From Autumnicola tepida (GTDB lineage: Bacteria; Bacteroidota; Bacteroidia; Flavobacteriales; Flavobacteriaceae), in contig NZ_JAVRHQ010000021.1 of NCBI RefSeq assembly GCF_031846485.1, positions 13,208-77,207 of the forward strand: a stretch of DNA of 64,000 nucleotides, written 5' to 3'. Shown here piece after piece: positions 1 through 7,994 of the stretch. The notes below the pieces were generated by a model, which worked only from the letters and a program-made list of their open reading frames with translations, was not told the DNA's origin and ran no database searches. Within the stretch, counting starts at the first letter, position 1. Each line of letters begins with the position of its first letter. Position numbers and translations under genes: made by a program.

Positions 1-525
1 TTCGGCGCCGTTTAAGCCCAGTTCTTCCGCATCGCTGAACAGCAGGATTATATCATTTTCATGAGGAATACTATCGGCAAGGAAGGCCCTTATGCCTTCA
101 AGAATGGTGGCCACCCCACTTCCCGCGTCGCTTGCGCCGTAAGAAGAATGTGGATCACTGTCATAATGCGTCATTAAAGCTATGGCCTTGCCTTTACCGG
201 AGCCTTCTATACGGCATAAAATATTTTGCGGCCGCGCCATTTCGCCGTATGTGTTCAAGCTGAAACCTTCCTGCACCTGCACCTGCAGCTCCATTTTCTG
301 CAATTCATTTATGATGTAGTTGCGAACTTCACTGTGGGCGCTGCTTCCAACATAATGCGGTTTCCTGGCAATGTTTTGAACATGCTGAAAGGCCCTTTCA
401 GTGGAAAAATTGTTTTCGGGGGCGCTTACCGGCTCTAAGTCGTGGGGATGACTGCCATAATAACTTAGCCATACAGCAATAACAATGAGAAAAAAAGCTA
501 AAAAAGCAGATAATTTTTTCGGCAT
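1..525 (-). CDS. M28-family metallopeptidase, membrane-anchored, partial
   Basis: The N-terminal 175 residues of an exported or membrane-anchored zinc aminopeptidase; the gene runs off the left edge. Read on the minus strand, an ATG at 525 opens a hydrophobic helix (about residues 6-23), followed by a lumenal/periplasmic M28 fold. Zinc-binding positions of the family are visible: H120 in THYDSD, D133 in GASDAGSG, and the E167-E168 pair in SDAEELGLNG. The arrangement of one N-terminal helix directly followed by M28 resembles the large ERMP1/Fxna-like M28 proteins, which carry extra membrane helices at the C terminus, but that part is outside the window. Frame is open and codon use matches neighbours. 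Substrate is unknown. Confidence 0.85.
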   Translation of the reverse strand, partial: MPKKLSAFLAFFLIVIAVWLSYYGSHPHDLEPVSAPENNFSTERAFQHVQNIARKPHYVGSSAHSEVRNYIINELQKMELQVQVQEGFSLNTYGEMARPQNILCRIEGSGKGKAIALMTHYDSDPHSSYGASDAGSGVATILEGIRAFLADSIPHENDIILLFSDAEELGLNGAE

Positions 526-661
526 AAAAAGGAAATATGGCGATAATAATTTGATTTTAAAGTTAATTAAGTTTTAGCTGAAAAAGAATATTTCTGCCTA
601 CAGATGAGAATAATATAAAAATGTGTATATTTAAAATGTTAGTAATCAAAACTTTATAATT

Positions 662-1129
662 ATGGCTGTAAAAAGTTTTCAGGGGAAGCGCGCCGAGCCG
701 GAGAAGCCCGCGGAACCCGCAATGTTGGTTGAAGATTACATGAGCACCTCGTTAATTACTTTCAGGAAAGAGGAAAAAGTGGTTGATGTAATAGAAAAAC
801 TTATTGAAAATAATATTTCCGGTGGCCCGGTGGTGAATGAAAATGACGAACTATTGGGAATTATTTCTGAAGGAGATTGCCTGAAACAAATTTCGGACAG
901 CCGCTATTACAATATGCCTATGGAAGATCTTACTGTTGAAAAACATATGACCTGTAATGTGGAAACCATAGACGGCAAAATGAATGTTTTGGATGCCGCG
1001 AAAAAATTTATCGAGCTTAAGCGCAGGCGATTTCCTATTCTGCAGGACGGTAAGCTGGTTGGGCAAATAAGTCAGCGGGATGTTTTAAGGGCGGCATTGC
1101 AATTAAAAGGAGATACCTGGTGGGGCTAA
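662..1129 (+). CDS. CBS-domain pair protein
   Basis: A 155-residue cytoplasmic protein made almost entirely of two CBS motifs, about residues 25-82 and 93-148, joined by a short linker; together they should form one Bateman module that binds an adenine nucleotide. Typical CBS strand-helix ends are visible, such as LLGIISEGD (64-72) and LVGQISQRD (132-140). The first 20 residues are basic and proline-rich and look disordered. There is no catalytic domain, so it is probably a regulatory or energy-sensing protein acting in trans; the partner is not evident. Its TAA overlaps the TAG of the convergent downstream gene by two bases. Confidence 0.85.
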   Translation: MAVKSFQGKRAEPEKPAEPAMLVEDYMSTSLITFRKEEKVVDVIEKLIENNISGGPVVNENDELLGIISEGDCLKQISDSRYYNMPMEDLTVEKHMTCNVETIDGKMNVLDAAKKFIELKRRRFPILQDGKLVGQISQRDVLRAALQLKGDTWWG

Positions 1130-1473
1130 TTTTTCTTGACGAGGGCGTAGAAATCATTCTCCAGCGGAAGATAACCCTGGTCATACACAAAATAATAAAC
1201 CGTGCCGGTTTTTGTTTTGTAAATACTGGTGATATGGTTAAAGCTGAAGCCTTTTTCCTGTAAGCGGGATTTACTGGTTTTACCTTTGTTCTCCGGGTTT
1301 AACTCCTGAAGGATTTTATAATTTTTTCGTAACTGGGCGTTTACACTCTTAATCAGGACATTTTCGTTGCGGTTGGCTTTATTGTGGTGGGCGTTGCGGC
1401 AGGAATCGCTACAAAACTTTTTATCTTCCCGGCCCACGAGCTTTTCACCACATTCCAAACAATTTTTCTGCAT
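1126..1473 (-). CDS. Small zinc-ribbon protein, function unknown
   Basis: A 115-residue cytoplasmic protein. The N terminus carries a CxxC (C5, C8) and a CSDSC (C21, C25) followed by two histidines (29-30), a zinc-ribbon like those in DUF2116-type proteins. The remainder is basic with a predicted helix-rich middle and a short beta-rich C terminus; it has no recognisable catalytic motif. Such proteins are common as singletons in Flavobacteriia. The gene converges on the CBS gene with overlapping stop codons (TAG on 1128-1126). Binding of nucleic acid is plausible from the ribbon and basic charge but is only inference. Confidence 0.75.
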   Translation of the reverse strand: MQKNCLECGEKLVGREDKKFCSDSCRNAHHNKANRNENVLIKSVNAQLRKNYKILQELNPENKGKTSKSRLQEKGFSFNHITSIYKTKTGTVYYFVYDQGYLPLENDFYALVKKN

Positions 1474-1531
1474 TTATTAAAGATAAAGAAAAAAGGTGGT
1501 TTTTTAGTAACAGGTTGCTGGAAGTGAAGTT

Positions 1532-1915
1532 TTAGCCTTTGTTTTTATCCATTTCTGCTTTTCGCATGGGCATAACGTCTATGATAACTCATCAGTCAGC
1601 AGCAGTTGCTTTTTCATTGATTTTCGCCCTCCGTCCAGTCCTGTTAAAAGTACTTCAAAGGGAGCATTCTATTTTTGTACTGATCATAAAGCTTGTTGCC
1701 TTTTTTCCATTTATCACCCAAAGCCAGTCCTGTTTTAAATTTATCAGGAGTAATTTGGTAGATAATGATTTTTCGCTCTTCTAGGCATCTTTATGTTTTT
1801 GTGTTTCCCTAATTTGATTTTTGTACACAGCATTGTCAGAATTTTCAGTAAAGATTAAAAGGAATTTGTTTTTCCACTGGTGAGAAGACAGGTCTTGTGC
1901 ATTGGTTTTATTCAT
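1532..1915 (-). pseudogene. Decayed DUF4174-domain protein gene
   Basis: On the minus strand the translation resembles a DUF4174 protein only if three frame changes are allowed. From ATG at 1915 the first frame reads LSSHQWKNKFLLIFTEN and stops at KDA*. A second frame continues with LEERKIIIYQITPDKFK. A third gives FEVLLTGLDGGRKS. A fourth gives the family hallmark IDVMPMRKAEM before a TAA at 1532-1534. Each junction fits a small deletion. The signal peptide expected in this secreted family is not in frame upstream. Length, about 128 codons, equals the usual domain. Recognition is from memory of the family pattern; no search was run. Confidence 0.75.
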
Positions 1916-2078
1916 ACAATAATATTAGAAGCAGGGGAAAGAGGTTTCTGAAAAGGATATGGTAATTTACAGTAATTATGATGGATTTCCTATACCTAAC
2001 GATGAGATTGCTGCCAACGAGAACATAAGCCAGGAAGATCAAAACCCGGGATATTAATATAATTATCTATAACTTAAC
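1916..2078. other. Intergenic stretch upstream of GH2 gene
   Basis: Together with the DUF4174 remnant this fills the 656-base gap between the zinc-ribbon gene and the GH2 gene. It contains one plausible short ORF (1959-2057) and the start of a hairpin. No tRNA-like fold, direct repeat or longer reading frame was seen. Confidence 0.5.
1959..2057 (+). CDS. Possible 32-residue small protein
   Basis: ATG at 1959 opens a 32-codon frame ending in TAA at 2055-2057. The peptide is acidic and hydrophilic, rich in N, D, E, P and Y, without a membrane segment or cysteine. What argues for it is position: a strong hairpin starts 21 bases after the stop, so a transcript ending there would carry this frame. 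It could equally be the tail of a non-coding RNA, or the terminator could serve transcription from further left. No family recognised. Confidence 0.3.
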   Translation: MVIYSNYDGFPIPNDEIAANENISQEDQNPGY

Positions 2079-2107
2079 AGCCCTTTCATTTCTGATGGAA
2101 GGGCTTT
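2079..2107 (+). terminator. Hairpin terminator after small ORF
   Basis: An 11-base-pair stem (AGCCCTTTCAT with ATGGAAGGGCT, one G-U pair) and a 5-base loop, followed by a short weak T-tract. It lies 21 bases after the small ORF and 23 bases before the GH2 start, so it would separate the two transcripts. Confidence 0.6.
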
Positions 2108-2129
2108 ACTATTACTAAATTTTTGGTCT

Positions 2130-3956
2130 ATGAATATGCGTACCCTCTTTAGTTACCTGTTTTTGCTGGGCTTAATATTAAACTTACCTGTTATTTCCTT
2201 CTCCCAGGAACTTATCCAAAACCTTCCGGGAAGGGAAACGCTTAGTCTTAACGGACGCTGGAATTACATTATTGATCCTTATAAAATGGGATATCTGGAT
2301 TACCGGCAGCAACCTTTTGATCAAAGCGAGTCTGGCAAGGGTGGCTTTTATGATAATATTACAGCTAAAGAAATAGATTCTACCCAACGTGTGGAGTACG
2401 ATTTTAGCCAGTCCCCAACATTAAAGGTGCCTGGGGATTGGAATTCACAGGAGGAACGCTTGGAGTTATACGAAGGTACTTTATGGTATAAAAGGGACTT
2501 CCACGTAGACCTTCAGGAGAGTAAGCGCTATTTTCTTCATTTTGGCGCAGTAAATTATGAAGCACATGTATATTTAAATGGAAAAAAGTTAGGTGTTCAT
2601 AAAGGTGGTTTTACGCCTTTTCAATTTGAAGTGACTGGTGAATTGAAAAACGGTAAGAATGACGTGGTGCTGATGGTGGACAATTCCCGCAAAAAAGATG
2701 AGGTTCCAACCGTAAATACCGATTGGTGGAATTACGGCGGAATAACCCGGGACGTAGATTTAATCATTACTCCTGAAACTTTTATACACGATTACAAGGT
2801 ACAGCTGGCAAATAATGATATGAAAATGATTTCAGGATTTGTTCAACTGGATGGCAATCAAAAACAAGGACAAATTAAAGTTGAAATTCCGGAACTTAAA
2901 ATTTCTAAGACCATCAGTGTAAACAATTCAGGGAAGGCCAATTTTGATATCTCGGTGAAGAATGTGGATTACTGGTCGCCAAAGAACCCAAAATTATATG
3001 AAGTTAAAATATCTACTGAAAAGGATGAAATTAAGGATCAGATTGGTTTTAGAACAATAGAAACAAAAGGCCAGGATATTCTGTTGAATGATAATTCAAT
3101 TTTCCTAAAAGGAATTTCTATACACGATGAAAATCCATTTGTAGAAGGACGTTTACGGAATGAAGGTGATATGAGAATGATGTTGAGCTGGGCTAAAGAA
3201 CTTGGTTGTAATTTTGTTCGGCTGGCACATTATACCCACAATGAGAAAATGCTTCGGCTGGCAGATGAAATGGGCCTTATGGTATGGGCAGAAATTCCCG
3301 TGTACTGGACCATATCCTGGGAAAACATGGAAACTTATGAAAATGCTGAAAATCAACTGGCCTCTGGAATCCTAAGGGACAAGAACAGGGCAAGCATTAT
3401 TATTTGGTCTGTGGGAAATGAAACCCCGGTTACAGAAGCCCGCAATGATTTTATGGAAAAATTAATCGCTAGAGCAAGGCAGCTTGATGACACCCGGTTA
3501 ATCGCTGCTGCACTGGAGGTGGAAACAGAAGGCAATGTGGCTGTTGTAAACGATCCTTTGGGTGAAAAACTGGATTTGGCAAGTTTCAATGAATACGCAG
3601 GATGGTATTGGGGAGAACCGGAAAATATATCTCAATATACATTTGATATTAAATTCAATAAACCTGTGGTAATAACTGAGTTTGGAGGTGGGGCACTGGG
3701 AGGTTTTCATGCAGATAAAACCACGATGTGGAGTGAGGAGCATCAGGAATACCTATATGAACAACAGCTAAAAATGCTCGATAAAATAGATGGCCTCAGG
3801 GGAATGACTCCCTGGATACTTGTAGATTTTAAATCGCCAAGAAGAAACCATCCGGTTTATCAGAATTTCTGGAATAGGAAAGGAATTATTTCTGAAACCG
3901 GGGAAAAGAAAAAAGCCTTTTATATACTTCAGGATTATTACCAGAATATAAATTAA
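2130..3956 (+). CDS. Glycoside hydrolase family 2 (beta-glucuronidase/beta-galactosidase type)
   Basis: A 608-residue exported enzyme that should cleave a non-reducing terminal beta-linked glucuronic acid, galactose or similar sugar by the retaining GH2 mechanism. A signal peptide spans residues 1-26 (ends SFSQ). A jelly-roll sugar-binding domain (about 30-225), an immunoglobulin-like domain (about 225-330) and a TIM barrel (about 330-605) follow in the canonical order. The acid/base glutamate is E431 in WSVGNE; the nucleophile is E517 in VITEFGGG. The compact length and the TEFGGGALGGFH segment are closer to beta-glucuronidases than to long LacZ enzymes, but the substrate cannot be fixed from sequence. 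It converges on a CE15-type esterase gene, so action on glucuronate-bearing polysaccharide is a reasonable inference. Confidence 0.88.
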   Translation: MNMRTLFSYLFLLGLILNLPVISFSQELIQNLPGRETLSLNGRWNYIIDPYKMGYLDYRQQPFDQSESGKGGFYDNITAKEIDSTQRVEYDFSQSPTLKVPGDWNSQEERLELYEGTLWYKRDFHVDLQESKRYFLHFGAVNYEAHVYLNGKKLGVHKGGFTPFQFEVTGELKNGKNDVVLMVDNSRKKDEVPTVNTDWWNYGGITRDVDLIITPETFIHDYKVQLANNDMKMISGFVQLDGNQKQGQIKVEIPELKISKTISVNNSGKANFDISVKNVDYWSPKNPKLYEVKISTEKDEIKDQIGFRTIETKGQDILLNDNSIFLKGISIHDENPFVEGRLRNEGDMRMMLSWAKELGCNFVRLAHYTHNEKMLRLADEMGLMVWAEIPVYWTISWENMETYENAENQLASGILRDKNRASIIIWSVGNETPVTEARNDFMEKLIARARQLDDTRLIAAALEVETEGNVAVVNDPLGEKLDLASFNEYAGWYWGEPENISQYTFDIKFNKPVVITEFGGGALGGFHADKTTMWSEEHQEYLYEQQLKMLDKIDGLRGMTPWILVDFKSPRRNHPVYQNFWNRKGIISETGEKKKAFYILQDYYQNIN

Positions 3957-4006
3957 AATTTTCAGAAGTGAATAGTTTCTAAAAACCTGTTCACTTCTGA
4001 ATTTTT
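3957..4006. terminator. Bidirectional terminator between GH2 and CE15 genes
   Basis: A perfect 12-bp inverted repeat, TTCAGAAGTGAA (3961-3972) and TTCACTTCTGAA (3990-4001), with A-rich sequence on the left and T-rich on the right, lies between the two convergent stop codons. It can terminate transcription in both directions. Confidence 0.65.
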
Positions 4007-4011
4007 CTGTG

Positions 4012-5343
4012 TTATTCCAGATATTTTTCAGCATATTCAATAAAATAGGGCCAGTTAGGGATTACAGTATGGCCTCCTTTATGCTTCCGGAAAGCAATTT
4101 CCCCTTCTGTAATGGCTTCATGACCTTCGGGATAAGTTGAAGTGCCAAGGCCTTTTTTTCCTAATAGTTCATAAACAGGACCCGCATGAAGCCCGCCTAA
4201 AAACATGCCTTTTGCATCTATCCATTTACCTTCAACATCAGGGTCGCCGGAACTTATAAAAACCGGCCGTGGTGCGGCCATGGCTATTAGTTCATGGGCG
4301 TCAACAGGAAGATCGTTCGGGGTCAAGGGCCCCGCATATTTAATAAAATTTGGTGCAAACCAATGATATTCTCCTGAAGAAGCTAAATTTTCTACTTGTT
4401 CTCCATATTCCCTTCTCAGGATTTTTGTTCCTCCTGCGCCGGAGGAACCAATAAAACCGATAGCGAACCTTGGTTCATACGCCATTGCTACAATAGCGGC
4501 TTTCCCGTAGCGGGACAAACCTTCAATACCTACTTTTTTAGCATCCACATCGGGATTGGCCTCAAAATAATCCAGGGAACGGCTGGCGCCCCAGGCCCAT
4601 GCGCGCAGCGTGCCCCAGTCATCAACTTTTCTTGGTTCACCTTTATTTACTAAACCAATTATTCCCTGCCTAAGGCCGGCACCATTATCTGCCTGGTAGC
4701 TTGTGGGAATTAAAATTGCGTAACCCCAGCCTTTTTCCAGAAGCTGTTCCTGCCATGGTGTACCTTCGGTTTCCGGTCTTTTAAAATTTGCCGGCCAGTT
4801 CCATCCAAATTCCATCATTACGGGAACAGGTTTTTCAGGTTTTTTTGGTGTGGTAAGTTTGAGGTCAATATTTACTTCAATTTCGGGGTATGCAGAATTA
4901 TCAACTTCGCCTTTTAATTTTTTTATATTAACAGGGATATTTCCTATTACGGAATCTGTTTCATTTACCACTATCCAGGTGACTTCGGGAACATTTTCCG
5001 GTACCCGGCCATAGATCTCGCGGTCAAAATCTTCTTTTATTTCAGCTCTTCTTTTTTTCCAATCTTCAGCAGAAGTTACTTTAGAACCATCTTTAAAAGT
5101 TAGTGGATCTGGCAGGCTGTCGTAAGGAGAAGCTTTGGATTCATCGGCATTTGCGGCATTGGGATCATTGGGATTTCCTGAAGGCCCGGGGCGTAAACTT
5201 TCAATTCCCAGCTTTTGCATCATCAGCTGATGGTCTTCATAACTTAATTTATTGATGCTATCCCTGTCTTTTTGAGAAAACTGTGCCAAACCAGTGGTGC
5301 TGGTGGCTATTGAAAAGAGCAGTATTAAAAATGATTTATTCAT
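4012..5343 (-). CDS. CE15-type (glucuronoyl) esterase, secreted alpha/beta hydrolase
   Basis: A 443-residue serine esterase with a signal peptide (1-21, ending GLAQ). CE15 enzymes split esters between glucuronic acid side chains of xylan and lignin alcohols. The nucleophile motif is EGLSRYGKAA with S277; the histidine is probably H425 in KGGHTVIPNW, with acid residues in the GSSGAGG-to-LPVDAHE region between them. APRPVFISSGDPD near residue 345-360 is typical of the fold. The N terminus (22-100) is hydrophilic and proline-rich. Its start overlaps the stop of the upstream GH9 gene by 8 bases (ATGAATAA), so the two are translationally coupled. An acetylxylan-esterase-like specificity remains possible. 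Confidence 0.8.
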   Translation of the reverse strand: MNKSFLILLFSIATSTTGLAQFSQKDRDSINKLSYEDHQLMMQKLGIESLRPGPSGNPNDPNAANADESKASPYDSLPDPLTFKDGSKVTSAEDWKKRRAEIKEDFDREIYGRVPENVPEVTWIVVNETDSVIGNIPVNIKKLKGEVDNSAYPEIEVNIDLKLTTPKKPEKPVPVMMEFGWNWPANFKRPETEGTPWQEQLLEKGWGYAILIPTSYQADNGAGLRQGIIGLVNKGEPRKVDDWGTLRAWAWGASRSLDYFEANPDVDAKKVGIEGLSRYGKAAIVAMAYEPRFAIGFIGSSGAGGTKILRREYGEQVENLASSGEYHWFAPNFIKYAGPLTPNDLPVDAHELIAMAAPRPVFISSGDPDVEGKWIDAKGMFLGGLHAGPVYELLGKKGLGTSTYPEGHEAITEGEIAFRKHKGGHTVIPNWPYFIEYAEKYLE

Positions 5344-7864
5344 CGAGCAAAGATTTTACAGCGTTTACCAGGTAAATATACCTGGCTCCAACATTTATTA
5401 CATATTCATTTTCTCCCCATAAAAACGGCCAGTCTTCCCGGTTTTCAGGAAAATCAGGTTTCAGGATCAAAACTCCGGGAACAATTCCCCCTGCGATAAA
5501 TGAGAAGTCGGCGCGATTCATTCCATAAGCCACCTTCTTGGATTTTGTTCCCACACCGGAGACAAATGAAATTGAGGAATCTGGATGAGTGCCGTAAATA
5601 TAATTCAGGCCCTTGAATACATATTCTTTATCAATGAGTTCGGGAAAAGCAGTATGCAACAAATAATTATTCAACGCGAAGCTGATTATCTGACCGTTAC
5701 CTGCCCATCCTCCACGGCCAATAGGTACCCCAAAGGGATTTTCAGCAGAAAAAGAATCGAGTTCGGTTTTATATGCTTCTGTTCTAGCTCTTAATTTTTC
5801 TTTGAATGTACTATCCATAAAAGGCAATGCTTTTATGGCTAAACCGGCATGGGAGGCAAAATTGCTGTCAATTACAGGCCATAATTCCTTTAGTCTATCG
5901 GCATATTCCTGATCTTTTGTAGCTAAAAGAAGCTCTACCGCCGCTTTTATTTCTTCATCTTCAAGGTTTCCGCCGGTAGTATTTCCATGATGAAAAAGAT
6001 CTGGTTCTTTAGAATGTTCTTCCTTCCATACTTTTTCCGCAGTATCTAATGACTCGATAGAAAGAGTATCATTATACCCGCTCAAAATCCTGCTTGCTGC
6101 AGCGAGCGCGGCGATGGATCCATAATTTAAAGCTGTAGATTTACTGGTAAAGGCCCATCGGTCATCAAATTTTCCGCTTTTATAACCATTGGATTCCAGC
6201 GAATCCATAGATTCATCATAAATTAGGTTATCGGTCATTGTAAGTCCGTCTCCAAGATGAGTGTACTGCGAAATATCCGGAACAATTATTCCCGGAATGG
6301 CGTGGCCCACTGCGCGATGTTGTGCAATAAGTGCCAGGGTACCGTGTTCAACTTGCTGAAGTACATCGGGTTTTCCATCTGGGGTATGGAGATCTACATA
6401 TTTAGAATCATAATCTACCAGGGTTTGATCACGGTCAAGATTAAAATCTTCATAAGCATGAACAAGGTTTAAAACCACATCATACTGGGTTTGCGTCCTG
6501 ATATCGTAATCTCCCGCATCGTACCATCCTCCTATATTAAGGCCGGGAATATGTTCACCGGGTTCATAGGGTGTATCTGTGGTGGGGCCTTGCGCGTAAA
6601 GGTCAAAATGTTCATGATCTACAGGCGCCTGCAAGGCATCATCAAGATGGGAAGCTCCGTGCCACACTCGGTAAGCTTCATTAACAAGCATATGGTCCAT
6701 TTGAACAGGGAAATAAATATCGTTGGTAGGATGCCAGGCTTCGTCATAAACATCTTCGGCTATTCTAAACGGCGTAGAAGTCTCTTTTCCATATTCAATT
6801 ACATAAGTTCCCGGCTCTTTTACTTCTGAAAAATCAAAAGTCGTATAATTGTACCGGGTATATTTACCCCAATCCTGCAAGCTTCCATTTTTCACGTCAA
6901 CCTCTTTTCCCGAAGGGGTTATCTTCTTCAGAGTTGCGGTTTTTTCGGGAATTGCATTATCATCCAGTTCTATAACCGCTACTTTATTTTGCGCCGGATG
7001 ATAACCTACCTGCGAATGGGTAATCACTGGCTTGCGTGTCCAGTTGGGAATGGCATTTGGAGCAACAAACCATTCCAGTACTTTTCCTGTTTTTCCTGCC
7101 GGTAAAAGACTACGTACCACATACCATCCATTCTGAGCCTTATCGCGCCCGTCATGAAGCATAAGCGGAAGATTTTCTGAAGTAATTGTTACCCGGCGTT
7201 CAGGATCTCCCGGTCCAAGTACAAGTTTATTGCCTTTGGCAAATGGCTTAGGCGCTGTATTTCCAAAAGCATTCCGCTCCATGTCACTACTGGGATACAT
7301 CGGGAAAAGGCCACTTTTATTATCCATAAAATAAGTTTTCTCCCAATAGGCAGAAGGAACAAATTCCAGGTTAAAACCGGCTTTCCCTACCAGGTCTTCA
7401 GGTAAAGGATTTTCAAGATGCACGCTTAGGAGTACCCCGTCATTTTTAGCTTCTGCCCGAATCATGTAATTAAAATCGTAGTCAGGGTAAGATTGATAAG
7501 TGTCTACACGGCCGGTAGCTTTATCTACTTTACGTTCTGTAAAAGTTGGTATAGCGTCCCATTGTTCGGGGGTTGCGTGCAATCGCACATCTCCGTTAGT
7601 AGCAGTACGTTCGCCATGGTGAATAATCTCTATCCCGCTGATTTTGGAATCACTAAAAAGCCCGTTATACCAGTTGCTAAATGCCAGAATATTTACTCCG
7701 GGAGCTTCAAAATATTCCTTCTCATTAAGGCTAAGGCGGGTGTCTTGCGCAAAAACAGAAGTACCAAAGACAATGCTAATTATGATGGAGAGAGCAAATT
7801 TCTGAAAGCGTATTGGTGAGAGTAACTTAAATTTTTCAGCAGATGGAAAATAATTTTGCTTCAT
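5336..7864 (-). CDS. Glycoside hydrolase family 9 with extra N-terminal domain
   Basis: An 842-residue exported enzyme. A hydrophobic segment ending FAQ (about 24-40) acts as a signal; an in-frame later start may be the true one because 20 polar residues precede it. Residues about 45-295 form a domain I do not recognise, beta-rich and ending LEWFVAPNAIPNW. An Ig-like CelD_N domain follows (about 298-390, starting SQVGYHP), then the GH9 (alpha/alpha)6 barrel (about 400-842). Catalytic candidates are D449 and D452 in GGWYDAGDYD and the proton donor E820 in WGENEYVIN. GH9 enzymes invert beta-1,4-glucan or related bonds. First gene of an operon with the CE15 esterase; a common substrate is inferred. 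No cellulose-binding module or type IX sorting domain is visible. Confidence 0.85.
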   Translation of the reverse strand: MKQNYFPSAEKFKLLSPIRFQKFALSIIISIVFGTSVFAQDTRLSLNEKEYFEAPGVNILAFSNWYNGLFSDSKISGIEIIHHGERTATNGDVRLHATPEQWDAIPTFTERKVDKATGRVDTYQSYPDYDFNYMIRAEAKNDGVLLSVHLENPLPEDLVGKAGFNLEFVPSAYWEKTYFMDNKSGLFPMYPSSDMERNAFGNTAPKPFAKGNKLVLGPGDPERRVTITSENLPLMLHDGRDKAQNGWYVVRSLLPAGKTGKVLEWFVAPNAIPNWTRKPVITHSQVGYHPAQNKVAVIELDDNAIPEKTATLKKITPSGKEVDVKNGSLQDWGKYTRYNYTTFDFSEVKEPGTYVIEYGKETSTPFRIAEDVYDEAWHPTNDIYFPVQMDHMLVNEAYRVWHGASHLDDALQAPVDHEHFDLYAQGPTTDTPYEPGEHIPGLNIGGWYDAGDYDIRTQTQYDVVLNLVHAYEDFNLDRDQTLVDYDSKYVDLHTPDGKPDVLQQVEHGTLALIAQHRAVGHAIPGIIVPDISQYTHLGDGLTMTDNLIYDESMDSLESNGYKSGKFDDRWAFTSKSTALNYGSIAALAAASRILSGYNDTLSIESLDTAEKVWKEEHSKEPDLFHHGNTTGGNLEDEEIKAAVELLLATKDQEYADRLKELWPVIDSNFASHAGLAIKALPFMDSTFKEKLRARTEAYKTELDSFSAENPFGVPIGRGGWAGNGQIISFALNNYLLHTAFPELIDKEYVFKGLNYIYGTHPDSSISFVSGVGTKSKKVAYGMNRADFSFIAGGIVPGVLILKPDFPENREDWPFLWGENEYVINVGARYIYLVNAVKSLLDE

Positions 7865-7961
7865 GGGAACTTTTAAATAGAGTTATAAATTATCTAATCA
7901 GGACTCTAATTTACGCAATCGGTTTCGTAAATGCTGGTAATTTTTGAAAAAACTGTCAGGG

Positions 7962-7994
7962 ATAGCCGCCGCTATTCCATGGGAATAGCGGCTA
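7962..7994 (-). terminator. Terminator after MFS gene
   Basis: An inverted repeat (ATAGCCGCCGCTATTCC / GGAATAGCGGCTAT) with a three-base bulge; on the minus strand it is followed by CCCTGACAGTTTTTTC. The MFS stop codon lies inside the stem. It separates the MFS gene from the GH9 operon. Confidence 0.55.
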
